NCBI GenBank assembly: GCA_038380795.1 | Contig: CM076267.1 | Location: 37,944,232 to 38,008,231, forward strand | Direction: 5' to 3' | Length of the DNA: 64,000 nucleotides | Source: Pyrocephalus nanus | Lineage: Eukaryota; Chordata; Aves; Passeriformes; Tyrannidae | Shown here: in pieces, positions 40,101 through 53,860 of the stretch | Numbering within the stretch: the first letter of the stretch is position 1 | Layout of the letters: each line of letters opens with the position of its first letter | Notes under the pieces: model-generated | The model's database searches: none | Seen by the model: the letters and a program-made list of their open reading frames with translations, nothing else | What the model was told of the DNA's origin: nothing | Translations under genes and position numbers: made by a program

Positions 40101-43100
40101 CTTGAAGTGTTTTAAAGTGTTGTCAATTCTTAATAGATGTGATTGACACTGGAAATCTTTACTATTTACACAGGCTTTAACTGTGACAAATTTTCTTCTC
40201 AGTTGTGTTTCCATTTCCCAGCACGTATTTAACAAATATAAAGTATTTCATTAATGATCATTCATTAATTAGCAACTGCACAGAGTGTTGAACCAGTACA
40301 AATGGGGAGGCAGTAGCATCCAGAATGCTTGAGGCAGCAAGATGGAAGGTCTTGAAACATGCTAAGTTCAGAATTAAAGTTTTATGGGCATGAAAAAAGG
40401 TCCTTTATAATAACTTGGTTTGCCATAATTACTCTTTGGGTATATACTGATCAGTGCAATCAAATATTCCTTGGGGCTTTATCCTGTTTTCATTGAGATA
40501 ACAGCAATTCCTGTTGATCCCAAGGTTTTCCCAGTCTGTTTCCACAGGGCATTTAGGGATATTATTGTAGCATAATAAGGCAAGTTGTTTTCCACAGAGA
40601 GAAACGTGCTTTAATCCATGACTTCATGCATGGAAGTCTCTTTGTGATGTATTTGTAGATTCACTGAGAATAAGTACTGACATGAAAAGAGGCAAACAGA
40701 GTCAGGCCATTAGAATATAATTCACAGAGCTTCAAACAGTTGAACTCTGTTCCTGGTGGTTATTTCAGGAGCTGTCAAACTGACTGTTCCCTGTGGTTAC
40801 CAAGCAGTTTAAATCACTGCTTGGGATTTATTAAGAAAGCTCTCTTCCCAGGGCAAAATAGCACTTTCTGAAAACGCTGTAAAACCCTGCAATGTTCTGA
40901 CAGGCACTACTTTCAAAATGTGTATTTCAAAGAAAACTAAGCAAAATAAAATGGTGCTCCATACCCTGAGGATGGCAGGTGTAAGATTTCCATGTGGTAG
41001 TGCAGTGCCTTTCTCTGTAGGCAATAATTAGCAGGGCAGGGGAGAAGCACAGCGGTGAGTGGAGTGGACTTGAGAGCAATTGTAATCCTTTTCAGAGATT
41101 ACTCATCAGACCAAAATAACACTTCGGGTACTTGCTATACATCCAATATTTTTGCCATCAGAATACAAGTTTGTTATGGTGGACCTAAGCCCTTTTGTAT
41201 GAGGAACTGTACAAGCACTTAGCAAGAAAACTTTACTCTCCTTCTTCTTTGTGTTGAGCGCGAAAGCTTTGATATTAATAGCACATCCTTTCTGCAACTT
41301 CTGAGAATTCTCTTTAATTCTTCCTTAAGCAGGAGTGGAATGTGTAATGAAGTAATATAGAAGACTTTTCCAGAAGAGGGATGGTTGAGATGTGCCTTAA
41401 AATGGATGGATTTAAAATGTCTTTTTGACGCTGCTGTGAACTCTAATGCCTCTCAGACTAATATCAGTATGAAATGGTGCACCTAAGAAGAAACATCCTA
41501 TCCAAATCTGGCACTGAATTGAAGTCACCGAATTGTGCCATGCTGGTTTATTGTGACAGAGGACAGCTAGCAAGAAAGTGTCAGAATACAGAATGTGAAA
41601 TGTAGAGCTTTGCTGGTAGAGTAAGCCTGAGGCTAATTGATGAAATCTCTGCCTTTTCACTCAGGCCCTGGGCAGAAATTTTCTTTTCTAAGAAAATACA
41701 TATATTTTTAAAATACTTCTTCTAAAATATTTATTCTGAAATTGGAAGCATTTCCTCCCAGGTTTACAGGGGTACCTCTCATACAAAATCCATCATTCAG
41801 GTAAGCACCTTTTCTTACAGACAGCCTTTATATTAATCAGAGGGAAAGCACAGTTCTGTAAACTCAGCTAGATCACATTTGGTCATTTCATGCCAAGCTT
41901 GCAGCACTTATACTTCATTTTATCAGAGAGGTTTGTCAAGAAATATTCACTTAGAGTCTTCTTTTTCTGCTTTAAATGAAAACAGAAGTCTTCATGGAGT
42001 GGATGAAAGAGGCAATGTTTCTTAAACTGCTTCTGATTAATTATTTTAACAGGAATCTTCATATTAAACAGTAAGAGAGAATCTGTGTTCTTTGATCTGC
42101 CTTTTTTCTGGAGTATTCCCCTATAGATGGTGCAGGTTGTTAATACTGAAGTGCTTCATTTCTTCATCCTGTAGGCCAAAAAGTCATGCCAAGAGTCATT
42201 TTTGGTAGTACTGCTGTTTTTTTTTTTCAGTAGAGCTTTTTTTTAGCTTTAAATTTGAGAAGAGGAACACAAAAGAGGGCAGTGCAGTTTGGATGAGCCT
42301 CCTCCATCCTCTGTTAATCGTGGAGGTTAAGGCATCATTTTTTATTCCCATTCTGACTGGGGGTTTAGAAATACACCTTGTGTTACCCGTTACACTGAAG
42401 TCACTGGCTCAGTTTGTGCTGTCTGAAAGTTGTCTGTGTGCTGACTGAAAGCTTTATTCCAGGCTGCAGTGAGAGATCAAGTGCTGCATGTTTGCCTGTG
42501 ATCTGTCTTAATGCAGTGACAGAAACTGTTCCGTTGTGTTGAGGCTTCTAAAAAATTGCTGACCATGCAGCTGCATCCCAGTGCACTCTGCAGCAGCCTC
42601 GTGATGTGACTTCTGGGTTGTTGTTGTTATCAGCAGAAGTTAAACAAACATACAAAAGACATCTTTAATCACAGGTGAACATCCAAGTGTACAGCCAGCT
42701 GTTCTCTGCTAAGAACCTGTGGCTGTGTAGATCTGGTGGGGAGTTTACCAGGATTTCTGGAATGTCTCTTTTTTTCAGGCAAAATCAAACATAGAACACC
42801 ACCTCTCTGGAGACACTGCACTGCTGACACTGTTTTGATCTGGCAAGTGGGGGAAAATGCAATCAAGTAGCAATCAGCAGCGCTTCCCTACCTTTCTGAC
42901 TTTGGGAAGGTCTCTGTCTCATTCAGACAGAACTAGTCGCTAAAAATATGGTAAATAGAGAGGATCAGAAAAGGATGAGACACAGATGTATTTTGCCTAT
43001 GCCCCAAAACTTAGTCTTATGGGAATTTGGCTTGAATATTTATTCTTAGGCCTCTTGGCTTGGCTCTTTTCTCTGTGAAGCTGAATTTGCAGTTGATAAA

Positions 43101-44047
43101 TCCTTCAGAGATCTAAACAAAGACCTAGAGTTTCAACAAACTTAGCATCTAATTTAGCAGTTGCAGTCTTGAAAAACAAAGTATTAGGGATTTATCTTTC
43201 AGACTACAGCTCTGTAATACCCTGCCCATAAGGTTCAACAACTAATAAAAAGAAAAAACACATTGTCATGGGCATTATCTTTCTGAAGTTGGTTTCTGAC
43301 AAGAAGTTTTGTTATTAATGCTCTGTCTGGAGAATTTTCTGTTACATCAGTTTGACTTGGATTTGAACTCAGTTCCAGAGGTGAATATTCAGCGCTGCAG
43401 AGTGCTCCACCCAGTGCACTGATTATTCAGGTTCAAGAGATTTCTTTTCCAAATTTCCCACCCAATGTGTAGGGACAGAACACTTGAGATGACACAACTA
43501 CTTTCTATATTTGTGGGAACTGTTGTTATGAGCAGATCCTAATCCCATATATAAAGTTTCATTTGCAGAAAACAAAAAAAAAAAAAAACACCTATCAACT
43601 CCCCACGTGCCACCCAAATAATTAAGATTTATTTATGACTGTCCTTAAACCATTTGAGTTTGTTCAGAACATTTGGCTGCTTGATAACCTTGAAGCGACT
43701 TGAAGATGTGAACTTCTATTTGATAATCTCTACAAATTCTCTTGTCTCAGATAGCAAAGAAATCTGGACGTGTAATCTCAGTTAATTCCTGCTGTGACTG
43801 AAGGATTCAGCAGCTGCAGTAATAGGAATTTGCTTTTCATCTTTAGAACTTTCTCCTCAGACCATGGTTGAGAATCTGTGCCATTGTCACAACTCTGAAC
43901 TTCTCTGAGCAAAATGCTGACTATCAGAAATTTAAATTTATGTCGAGTGCAGGTGAGTTTAGCTGAGTAAGGCAAAGAGCTTGAATCTGCACAGTGTACA
44001 TCCTCGAGGCAGGCAAAACCAGACAAGGCCCTGGAAAACCTACTTTA

Positions 44048-44121
44048 GTTGCTGGACTGGACAATTGGACTGAATGATCTCCAAAGGTCCCTTCCAACCT
44101 CAACCATTCCGTGCATCTATA
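44048..44121 (+). repeat. CR1 LINE 3'-end fragment
   Basis: The stretch GGACTGAATGATCTCCAAA, then GGTCCCTTCCAACCTCAACC, is the characteristic 3' end of avian CR1 elements in forward orientation. It is followed by a T-run. Only about 75 bp are recognisable, the usual 5'-truncated state of CR1 copies. Confidence 0.82.
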
Positions 44122-47100
44122 ATTTTTTTTTTTTTTTCTGTAAAATTGAGTTATTATTTTCCCCTGCATGGGAATGTGAAATTACACCACATGATCTTTG
44201 CAGTCCAGTGTCTGCTGTTGTGCATAAAGGAAACAGGATGAAGATAGAGAAGCAAAAAAGTGTGTAGATCATTAGGTAAAACATGATTACACTTTGCTCT
44301 CTCACTTCTTTACATTTGCAGGTTTTCAGAGTTCAGGGTGAAGTTTTGCTCTCGTCAATGCACACATTACAGACTTTTGACAGTCATATTTGCATGAAGC
44401 CCACAACACCTGTTTGCACACACCCTATTTTAACATACTCAGCCTTGAACCGAAAATACTGCCCTGAAAGCATAATCAGCGAGGCACCATTGTACAGAAA
44501 AAAGGCACTGTTGTTTGGAGATCCTGTTAAAATTACCTTGGAAATTACAGTAATGGATGTGTCTTTCTGCGATGATTTGGAAAGCAAAAGTGTGCTCGTA
44601 GTGGGAGTTATTTTTTCTTCATAATTGCTGTCATTTTGTTCATTATTTAATGCTAAATGCAGGAGGAGTGTAACCAGAAAGGCTGATGCATGTAATTTAT
44701 GGAATAGAACTGAGTGTTTAAGTTGTCTGAATATAATGTTTTAATGTGAAACCCTGATGTCAGACCATTTTTTTTATTTTTTTTTTTTTTCCTCGAGGAT
44801 CTCTGGAACTGCAAGTTTGACAGTTATGTCAGGAGTTAGATCAACGTCTCCATGGAAACTGCGTGTCCTGTAAAAACAGAATTTAAAGAGGGAAATTACA
44901 CATTCTGGCTAGTCACTAATCACAATCCTTTTAAAATTCCTTCACAGTGTAAGTCTGCTGGGCTATAGGTGTAATTTTTACTCTTGAGATGTCCTCCTTT
45001 TTTCGAGTATTTTAAAAAGTCTCTTTCATTATAGTTCGCTTTAGCAGTGTGTGTCAATTAAATGAACATTAAAAATAAGACTTGCATTCAGTCTGGTAAA
45101 TTTAGGTAAAAAGGATGATGGTTCTGACTGTCTTGTTTCAAGAATTTGAGAAAGTTACAATTTTAGACAGTTTCTCATATTGAGTTGGAGTCTTTTAAAA
45201 TCCATTATTACTTTAAAAAAATTGGAATAGTTATGATTTTTTTTTTTTTAAACATTGCTCACCTGGCTTGATTTTAAACTACATTTTACATAACTTTAAT
45301 GATTCCATTTTTGGCAGTGTAATTGAAACAATAAATAGCTATTTAATGGTGTGGGGGTTTTTTAATTTTATTTTTATTTTTTCTGACATTAAAAGTTCCC
45401 AATTGCAAACTTTCTTATCCTCAGAATGAGACTGAAGGCAAAATGGGAGCTTATGCCAGCACTCATGAGGTAAGAAAAATAGACTCTTCAGATGCATTTT
45501 GAGTTTATTTTTGATGCCTTGAGTTTCAGGATCAGTGCTTAATGCTTAATTTTACATCTGGGTCTTCTGTGGGTTTCTTGGTTGGGCTTTGTGTGAGAGG
45601 TTTGCACTTCTCAGGACTGAGGATTTGTGCTGATTCTTAGGTAAAGAAGATATTTCTGGGCTAAGCTTCAGTTTCCACAACCATGGGCCAGCTAGTGTGG
45701 CACAGGGCTTAGAAATGTCTTTTCTAATTAGAATGAGAAAAGTCTGGGGAGCTGAAATATTGAAGTCAGGAAGAGGTACCTTTCTTCTCTCTTTCAGTGG
45801 TTTCTGATATTTTTGTGATGTTTTTGTCAGAAGAGCTTGTTGACTGGGAAACCTGGAGATATTTTTAAATAAAGTTACTACAGAATTTCCAGCCTGTTGC
45901 CACAGATAAAGCCCAGACCTTTGCCCGAGAAGCTCTGCCAGGGAGTGCCCAGGCTTTCGCTCAGGGAAAGGTCAGCTGATGCCCAGTGGTAGGAGGCAAA
46001 AGTTAAAGAGAGTGGGGAAAAGGCAAGTTATTCCTGAGAGATCTCTAACAAGAACATCTTACAGATCACACTCCCCCACTGGAGCCCAGAACTCTGAGTG
46101 CATCTTCTTGCTGTCCTCATGATACAAAGTGAGGACAATGAGGCCGGTGAGGACACTTGGGGAAGGGGTTATAGGGAATTCATAGCCAAATGGGGCGGGT
46201 TCCTCTCTGTTTGACACCAGTTGTTGAGACCTGGCAAGAACTGTGACATAGAAATTAACAGGCAGTTGGTTTCCTTACATCCCATAACTGCAAAGGAAAT
46301 GGAACGGCTGGCAGCTTGTGGCCTCACTCTATTATCTTTGTGTGGCTTAGGATTGCTGATTTCTAGACAAATCTCAACCTTTCTGTTTTCTACTTCCATA
46401 TCAGTTGTCCAGATGAAAGTGAATATGTCTAAAATATTATATTCTACTCTCCTACAATCTTGGTTTTGATAGTATCTGAAGTGGTTTATTCTTAATGTAC
46501 ATGAATAAGCTTCCTGCACAGAGACAGCCTCCATTAATAGAATACTTTTATTGCCTATCTCATTTAGTTTATAAGTGTCCATAGGAACAGCAGGTCTGTC
46601 CCTCACATTGTGCTTGTTTGACAGTGCAGGGTGGCTTCCTGGGCATTAAGAAAGTCTGAAGAAGCAACTTCAAGAAGTGCTTTGTTGTGTGGAGCAGCTG
46701 CATGTATTGCTTTGAGTATTTTAAGTTACTTATACAACTACCTCCTAGTCTGCAAAATTAGCCTCTCTTCCTAAGAGCCATCCCTCTGATGTCTAAAGCT
46801 GGACATACGAAACCAGAGGCACAAAGATGTGGAAGGTTTCCTACAAGCCTGTCAGAAAGGTTGGAGTCAGATTCATAAAAGTAGGCTATCAGCTACTAAA
46901 CTGAGCTCTGAATTGCTCATCCAAGAGCTGCTTGAGCTTAAAATTATTTGAAGAGAATCCCTAAATGCTTCTTACTACTGTAACCACTTGGCACTGCTTT
47001 GGACTTTTGGATGATTCGCTGCTCTTTAGTACAATGACCTTTGCTTATTGGTGAACAGCAAGAGAGCTTTCCATGCACTCTTAAAGAACATTTTTAGATC

Positions 47101-48074
47101 AGAGCAAAAGTTAATGGCTTTTAAAGCTAAGTCACACATGGGTGATATTTACAGTGAAGAAGAATCAGGAGGGTTGTTTACATTTTTGAGCCTTTTAGGC
47201 CCTGTCTTGTATGGGCTATTTACATAAAAGCCAAGAAATGCCTATGGCTGAACTGAGCAATGAGGAACTTGTGTCTTATTCTTCAGCTCAGCTCTCAGTC
47301 TAAGAGGTGAAACTAAAAATATTCTTTGAACAGCTCCAGAATATTGTATGTTTGCTCCTTCAGTATGAGAAAACCTCATTATAGAGAAGGCAGAGTGAGA
47401 GTCAATCCATTTAGTGCCCTGTCATGACATGCATCTTCTGTAGGTTAATCCTTCCGCTGCAATGCATTTTTTACAGGAATGAACCTTCATATCTCAGATA
47501 TAATCCAGATTGAATAGGTATGCAGGGAGTACTTGTAAGTGTGGAGTATTTTTAAGTGTGAAATGCATCGGTTTCAAGGATTTAAAAAAAAAGTGCTTCT
47601 AGAAAACTATAAGGGTATAATCAGAGTACAAAGGCACATGAGTTGTCCTCCCCAGTAATCAGTAAAATCTCATCAGTAAATATGCTTATTTATGTCTGAT
47701 TATATCATGGGAAATTCAAGGTCATGTCAAGCTTAGTGCTAAAATTGGAAATGTAAGAGGAAGCATTTCCCTCACATTTTTTTTTTCCCAACAGGCAGCA
47801 TTTTTTTTTTTTAACTTTCTTTTCAAATATACTGAAATGCAAGCCAAGCTCATTTTAAAGTCAGAAGTGAAGATAAAAATGTAAAAATATCAGTATGGTA
47901 GGCATCTCAAATATACAGGGTGGTCTCACTAAGGTATTCTTAGTTATCCCTAGAAGTTCTAGCAAAATAAAAAAAAGGAAAAAACACCCATGTTATTTCT
48001 TTGACAGCAGCTTTAGAACTCAGTAAAATATAGAAGTCTCCATTGCCCCTGGATTTGGTGTCTCCTCTTTTGGG
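44122..48074. other. Host non-coding DNA between two CR1 fragments
   Basis: Holds the 45-nt exon candidate and two chance frames (44283-44624 on +, 46169-46606 on -) without recognisable domains. Nothing else stands out. Confidence 0.6.
45425..45469 (+). CDS. Candidate small host exon, 45 nt
   Basis: The stretch lies between a good acceptor (AACTTTCTTATCCTCAG) and a strong donor (GAG/GTAAGA). In phase 0 it reads NETEGKMGAYASTHE. A second frame is also open. It does not join directly to the 12580-12670 candidate, because the phase would create a stop at once, so it would belong to another transcript or need an intervening exon. Unidentified. Confidence 0.3.
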
Positions 48075-48270
48075 ATTACAGAGTGGTTGAGGTTGCAAGG
48101 GAGCTGTTGAGATTGACTAATTAGGTGACCCCACTCAAAGCAGCATCAACCAGAGCAGGTTGCCCAGGCCCATCTCCATTTTTATTGTCTCCAAGGATAT
48201 GGAGCCTCCACAAACTCTCTGGGCAGCCTGTTCAACCACTCTCAGACCATCTGAGTAGAAGGAACTAAAC
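48075..48270 (-). repeat. CR1 LINE fragment, minus strand
   Basis: Read on the + strand this starts like the reverse complement of a CR1 3' end (ACAGAGTGGTTGAGGTTG) and continues with typical blocks: GAGCAGGTTGCCCAGG, a CCAAGGATATGGAGCCTCCA block and CTCTGGGCAGCCTGTTC. It is moderately diverged and 5'-truncated. Confidence 0.8.
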
Positions 48271-51200
48271 CTAAGCCAGGTTTGCAGTGGTTCACTATGG
48301 CATAGATCAAACTGTGCGTGGCAACTATGTGCAACCAGTAGGTTGGCTTAAGGTAAATGGTTTTTTAAGTAGCCATTTGCCCCATTTGCATCAATGGTAA
48401 ATAAGTGCAGTGATTTGGTTATTGTTTGAACAATATTTCTAGCTTTTTTTAAATTATTATTTTTATTTTTTCCTCCCCTCTCCAGCTTGGCCTTGGTTTA
48501 TTAGTTACAGGAAGTTGAATTGGATTTCCCAAAAGCACCCAACTTCGCTGCTTGTACTTTATGTCATTATCTGAACTTTCCAAGTATCTTGAGGTTGCAT
48601 AGTTGTACTGTAAACATCATGAGAACTGGCTTTCTGAAGATTTAACACTCTGGGCTTGCTGTGCTAGGAAATTGCACCTCCTTGATGTGCAAGTGAAGTG
48701 GGGCTGACTTGTGTGGCCTCACACAGAAGAAAGGTTGAAACCCACCCACCCTGGAGAGGGTTCTCAAGTCTGGCTGTAAATATAATGTAGAATAATTGAA
48801 ACTAAACCAAATAATGCTTCGATTTTGCAGTCTAAGGGATGCACAGCTGTGCTACACATGCAAAAAAAATTGCACAGGGATGTTAAAAAAAAAAAAAAAA
48901 GAGAAAATCCATGATTTAATTTAAGGATGTTTTTTAACAACATGTACTTTTTGGTCAGCAGACTCTGTTTTAGATAAACACTGTGCTGGCAAATAGCGAG
49001 TGACAAGGAGTGGCCAGTGAGCAGTTAGCATGTAATCACTGAATGAATCATGAAACCAATATTATAATTATGCCACTATGAGATCAGGTTTGCTAAGGCC
49101 CCGTGTTTGCAAACGTGCAAGTCAGTGACTGAGAACGTTTGTTGTTTGTTTGGTTTGGTTTTTTTCAGCGTAAGTGAATCTGAAAAAGGCACCTGCAAAA
49201 TAGATTAGTTACACCAAAATGAGAGATGATAAATTCAAGTGCCTCCTACCAGCAGATAGAGGATGGGATGTGCTGACTATTGCTTTTGTGGGTGATTTGT
49301 GATACAGTGAAAAGCACCTGTGGTATTTCGTGGTCACAAACATGCTGATAAGGTTGTGCGGCCAAGCCAGGATTTTCCACTTGTTTGTGCTGTCCTGGCA
49401 GTGCAGAAATTCCAGGAGTCATGTAGATGAGCAAGCTGGGCTTTTCTTTCCCTGAGGAGAATCCCTTGGTGGTGGCAGTAGTCAGCAAGGCTCATGACAT
49501 GGTTGTGTGTGATGTCAGTCTGCAATATTCAGCTGCACGTGGGAAAGACAAAAGGGTCTACTTAAGGGACTAGTGGGCAGGACAAGGGACAGTTCAGACC
49601 CTCAGGACTCTGAGGCCTTGATGACTTCTCTGTTATGGTGGTTCAAGAACATTCTGTCAGGATCTGACCCTTGGCATTGTATTTTTATAATCACCGGTCA
49701 TCACACTGTGTGTAACGCCCTGAGAAGGGTCTCAGTAGAATAATTGACACTGTTTCCAGCTTGATCAACAGCATAAAATCCTGCATATCTGAAAAGAGGT
49801 GTCTGCTCATCCAACCAACCCCAAAGCTTTGGTTGTGTGTTTTGATTTTACTTTAAACAGAATATGCCTGTGCAGAATCCAACTCTGATTATATTTATGG
49901 GAATTCCAGAGATGAAAAAGGAAGGGAAAAGTAAAGGTCTCCTTATTCATATTGCTATTATTTAAAAAAAAATCTGGTGTGTGTGGGGGGTTGGATTTAA
50001 AAGCTGTGCCCCCCTAATATTCCAATTTAATTTGCTATGTAAGTAGACAAGCTTCTGAATTGCTGAAATATTCTTACCAATTCACACTTTCAATATTAAG
50101 TAATGCAAATATGTAAAAAAATGTTGCAGCTCTTAAAAAGCTTTGAAAATCCATTTGCATATCGTTTTGAGTTGGGAGGGCTTCTCCGTGCCTGTCATCC
50201 CCGAAGGATCCAACTCAGATGGAGAATAACTAATAGCAAGATTGACTCTCAGATGTGAAATCAAAATTAGGTATTCAGATTTAATCCTCCTTTTTATGTT
50301 TAGTTGAATGAGAGTAGTGTCTGTTTACAAAGAAGCAGAAGCAATTAGTTCATGAGAACTACTTATTCCCCTCATTAAATCATGTTTGTCAAAACAGAAT
50401 AATTTACATAGTAATTGATTTTGATACTACATATAGTGGGCCGTTAACTTTGGTTGAGAAATAGGCCCCTGGAGCAGATGTGCTCTTGCTGAGAAACAAG
50501 TTTCCTTTCGGATTCATAAGTAAGGCAAACATGGAAAAAATAATGTAGAAAAAGACTCACAAAACAACTGTTATTTAATAAATTCTTTTACTAATTTGTT
50601 TCGAAATATACCGAGAGCAAACAACCAGCTGCATCTTTGCTTCTTTAATCAAGGATTTCATGACCTCTTGGCTGGCAGCTGAAGTGCCTATTTTTTCTTT
50701 ATCTTAATTCAGAAAACCCCCCAAAACATCATACCAATCAAGAACTTAGTATTAGGAAAGTGCCATCTCTGCTTGGAGCAGAACATGCATCACAGCATTT
50801 GCAGTGTGTGATTATCTTCCTTGACTGGTGATTAATTGCACAAGCAAAGGGTTATCAAAGGAAGCAGTAACTCAAGTGACAGTAGTTTTTGTTTCTTTTC
50901 CAAAAGTTGCATAAATTGCATATACTTGGGAATGCTGGCAGAGTTATGCACTGATTGCAAGCTCCAGTTACTGAGCACAGTTTTTGAAGATTATAATCCC
51001 AAGAGCTGCCATTATTTCTGCCATTTGGAATGAATGCATCTGTTCCTGTAGTGACAGTGACTAGGAAAAGTTCATCAAGGGAGGAATTCAGAAGCAGACT
51101 ATAGAATCAATCACACCAGTTTCTACTATTCAAGAGGCTGATTTACATTTTCTGATTCATACATTTTCTAAAAATGTATGTTGTTAGGGGAAAGCCGTAA

Positions 51201-53511
51201 GTTTAAGGAATAGTTGATTTGTAAATATAAACTAATGTGGTTAAAAATAACAAACTTAAAGTAAAACTGTGAAAACATTATCAGAATAAAGTGTCTCCCT
51301 GCAGCTTCTGAGGAAGCAGGAACTGGTGAAAGATGTGCTCCAGTAAATAGAAGACAGAGTGAAAGGACTTCTCTAGTGTCAGTCCGTTGGTGATCCAGGG
51401 TGCTTTGTCCCTTTGCTCTGGGTTTGCTTTCTCACGTGACAGAAGCAGCTGTAAAAGCAGACTTAACTCTTCTGCTTCCCTCTTTGGTCACATAATTCCC
51501 TTTCTGTCTTACCCATGAGGATGTGCTTCACAGTGCACATGTTTTCTGATGGCAGTTCATCCCACCCTGTGATCCAGAGAGAGGCAGAGAGCAATTTTCT
51601 TTCCTGGTTTAAGAGTGGTTTCCACTCTGCTGCCCGTCCCTCCCCTTGCCCAAGCAGACTTGGAGAGGCTTTCCAGCATGTGGGCTTACATATGCCATGT
51701 GTTTGAAGTTTGCAAATTATAGCTGAGCTGTTCCTGCCTGCCTGATTTTCACTTTCCAGGAATCCTGTTTCATAGAAAGAAGCTGTTATTTCATGTGAGG
51801 TTTCCATCCTCTTTGAAATAATGAAATCAGAATAAGAGCAGTGGAGACTTTGGCCTGTGTGTGGACATGGCATTTGTAGACATAAACTTCAGGTGTGTAG
51901 ACATGTCATTACAGTCTGAAATTTCCTTTTCTGAATTATGAAACTTCTCTTTTGTTCCTAAGGAATATTAGGACTCCTTCTTTTCCTATAATATGAAGAA
52001 AGGGGGAAAAAAAGTGCTGCTGTTGAAGTATATTGAGGTGTTCTGAGTTGTGAAACAGTCCCCAGAGCACAAAGGCAGTCATTTATTTGGCTGGGAAGGC
52101 AAAGGAAAGTAAATAAAAGCGACTGTAGCAACAAATAAAAACATATGAGCAAGCCTTTCCCAAGATAATTCCCAGATCATAATCCTCTCTGTGAAAGTAG
52201 GGCCTCCTTTGTTCAAAGAGAAAGAAATGCTGGGCTAATCAGCCACAAATGCAGCCTGATAATGCATGAATATTGCCTTCATGCTTACTTTAAGGAAACA
52301 TTTAAAACAAAACTTCTCAAAATTCAGACTGAGTTTTAGAAATAACTTAGAAATAAAATTACTTATTTAGCTCTTTTCTCAACTTTTTTATTTATGGTAT
52401 CAAGACTTTTGAAGCTTTTTTTTCTGCCTGGATTTTGGTTTTGTTGTTGTTCTAGCATCTTTTGAGTCATTTTAGAGTGGGGAAACCTCTTAGGTTGGTT
52501 GATTTTTCAAAACAGATTTTTTACCCTTGACTGTAAAATGATAACGATTGGTCACACAGAGACAAGCAAACCACAGAACTCATCTCAAACTAAAACAGGA
52601 GACACTTATTGGGATGTGGGCATAATATGGAACTTAGTGGAATATTCAGTGAAACCACCATTCTCATTAATTTTGCAATATTTAAATTCTTTTTTCCAAT
52701 CAAGTTTGCTTCTAGATGCTGAAGAGGTAAATACATTAGCCTTTTTCAAATCAGTGATCATGACCATGCTGTTTGCTTTGCATGCAAATAAATGAGCTAC
52801 TTTGCTTTAAAGCTTTTTCAGACTATCTAATCCTGGGAAGCTGGAGCCTGTAATTTTTTGTGTGCCAGCTTTAATAATGACTAATGAATTCTGGCTGTGG
52901 TGAAGCAGCTTGTCTTGTATAAGCAAGATATCTCAATATAAACAGCTCACTTTTCTCATTAATTATTGACTCAAAGCCAAAGTAATTGTTTCCAATATGT
53001 TGCAGTTCTGCTCCAGAGTGCTGTTCAAAATCAATGCAGCAAAGCACTAAAAGTGCTTATGAATGAATTCTCCAGAAGAAATCTGGAGCCTCGCTGGGGA
53101 ATCCCTGTAGGCAGAAAGGCCATTTGGACAGAGGTGTGCTTGTTTGCAAGCTCCCTTTTTTCTTTTGTGGTCGCCTTTAGTTTCTCGAGACAGAGATCCT
53201 GGAGGTGACACAGCTAGAAAAGCTTATTTATGTCTGATTATATCAGATATATATCAGACTGCTGCCTGCTTCACCGGGTGATCGTGTCTCCTCGGGTGGC
53301 ATGCACAGCAAACTGGAACAGGTCAGCCTAAGGGGTTGAATTCCAATGACTTTGGCAGAGGAGGATCACAGTGAGAGATGGAAAACAACTGGTGATTGTT
53401 CCTCTTCAGAACCAGCCAGGTAACATCCACAGGACCCTGGCAAAGATCTCTCTTTACAATGAAGAGAAGGCTGAGGAACATACTCTTTCATTGCTTTCCT
53501 TTTCTAGGTTT
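48271..53511. other. Host non-coding DNA left of the provirus
   Basis: AT-rich sequence without identified genes. A 128-nt frame at 53006-53133 follows an acceptor but ends at a poor donor (GAG/GTGTGC) and is not called. The last five bases form the left target-site duplication. Confidence 0.6.
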
Positions 53512-53516
53512 CTAGC
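53512..53516. repeat. Target-site duplication, left copy (CTAGC)
   Basis: The five bases before the left LTR are CTAGC and recur immediately after the right LTR at 61041-61045. This fixes both ends of the provirus and shows that it entered by integrase, not by assembly error or recombination between distant elements. Confidence 0.93.
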
Positions 53517-53677
53517 TGTCCCAGTTTAAATGGGACAAGGGTCTTCTGCTGAGGATGGATTAGGAGGAAAAGACCCCAAACTTTTTCCTAAGCAATTATT
53601 AATCCAAAACTAAGGAGCTTTGATTGAAGGGAAAAAAAAAAACAAATTATGGAAAAGGGAAAACAAAATAACAGCCC

Positions 53678-53683
53678 TTTATT
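53678..53683 (-). terminator. Poly(A) signal AATAAA of the 3' LTR
   Basis: AATAAA on the minus strand, in the context CCTTTTAATAAAGGG, lies about 130 nt past the TATA-like box and about 160 nt before the LTR end. It is the expected signal for proviral transcript cleavage. The copy in the 5' LTR is at 60082-60087. Confidence 0.65.
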
Positions 53684-53860
53684 AAAAGGTATGTTTGTAT
53701 TAACAAGAACACAAAAAAAAAAAAAAAAAACCAAGTAAACAACCAAGCAATACTACTATACCCACCAATAATCCCCTTCAAGAACAAAACCGATAGCCCA
53801 GCAAAAGGAAAATTTAAATAGTTCAATTTTTAGCACCCTTTGGTGTAGTTCCAACCACAG

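Larger units (their letters stand above)
26912..44047. other. Host non-coding DNA with long homopolymer tracts
   Basis: Contains A and T tracts of 24-31 bases (33554-33577, 34021-34051, 34628-34658), a small direct duplication at 37113-37156 and a GC-richer patch near 31709-31790. No gene is recognised on either strand. Confidence 0.65.

Noticed and set aside
44322..44624. Open frame of about 100 codons on + directly after a good acceptor (TTTACATTTGCAG)
   Set aside because: The acceptor is convincing, but the frame has no known motif and no clear donor, so a terminal coding exon is possible but unsupported.
46169..46606. 145-codon open frame on the minus strand
   Set aside because: It has no recognisable domain and no splice or promoter context. 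Frames of this length occur by chance in 64 kb on six frames.
53006..53133. 128-nt frame after a possible acceptor, just left of the provirus
   Set aside because: The donor GAG/GTGTGC is poor and I recognise nothing in the translated sequence.
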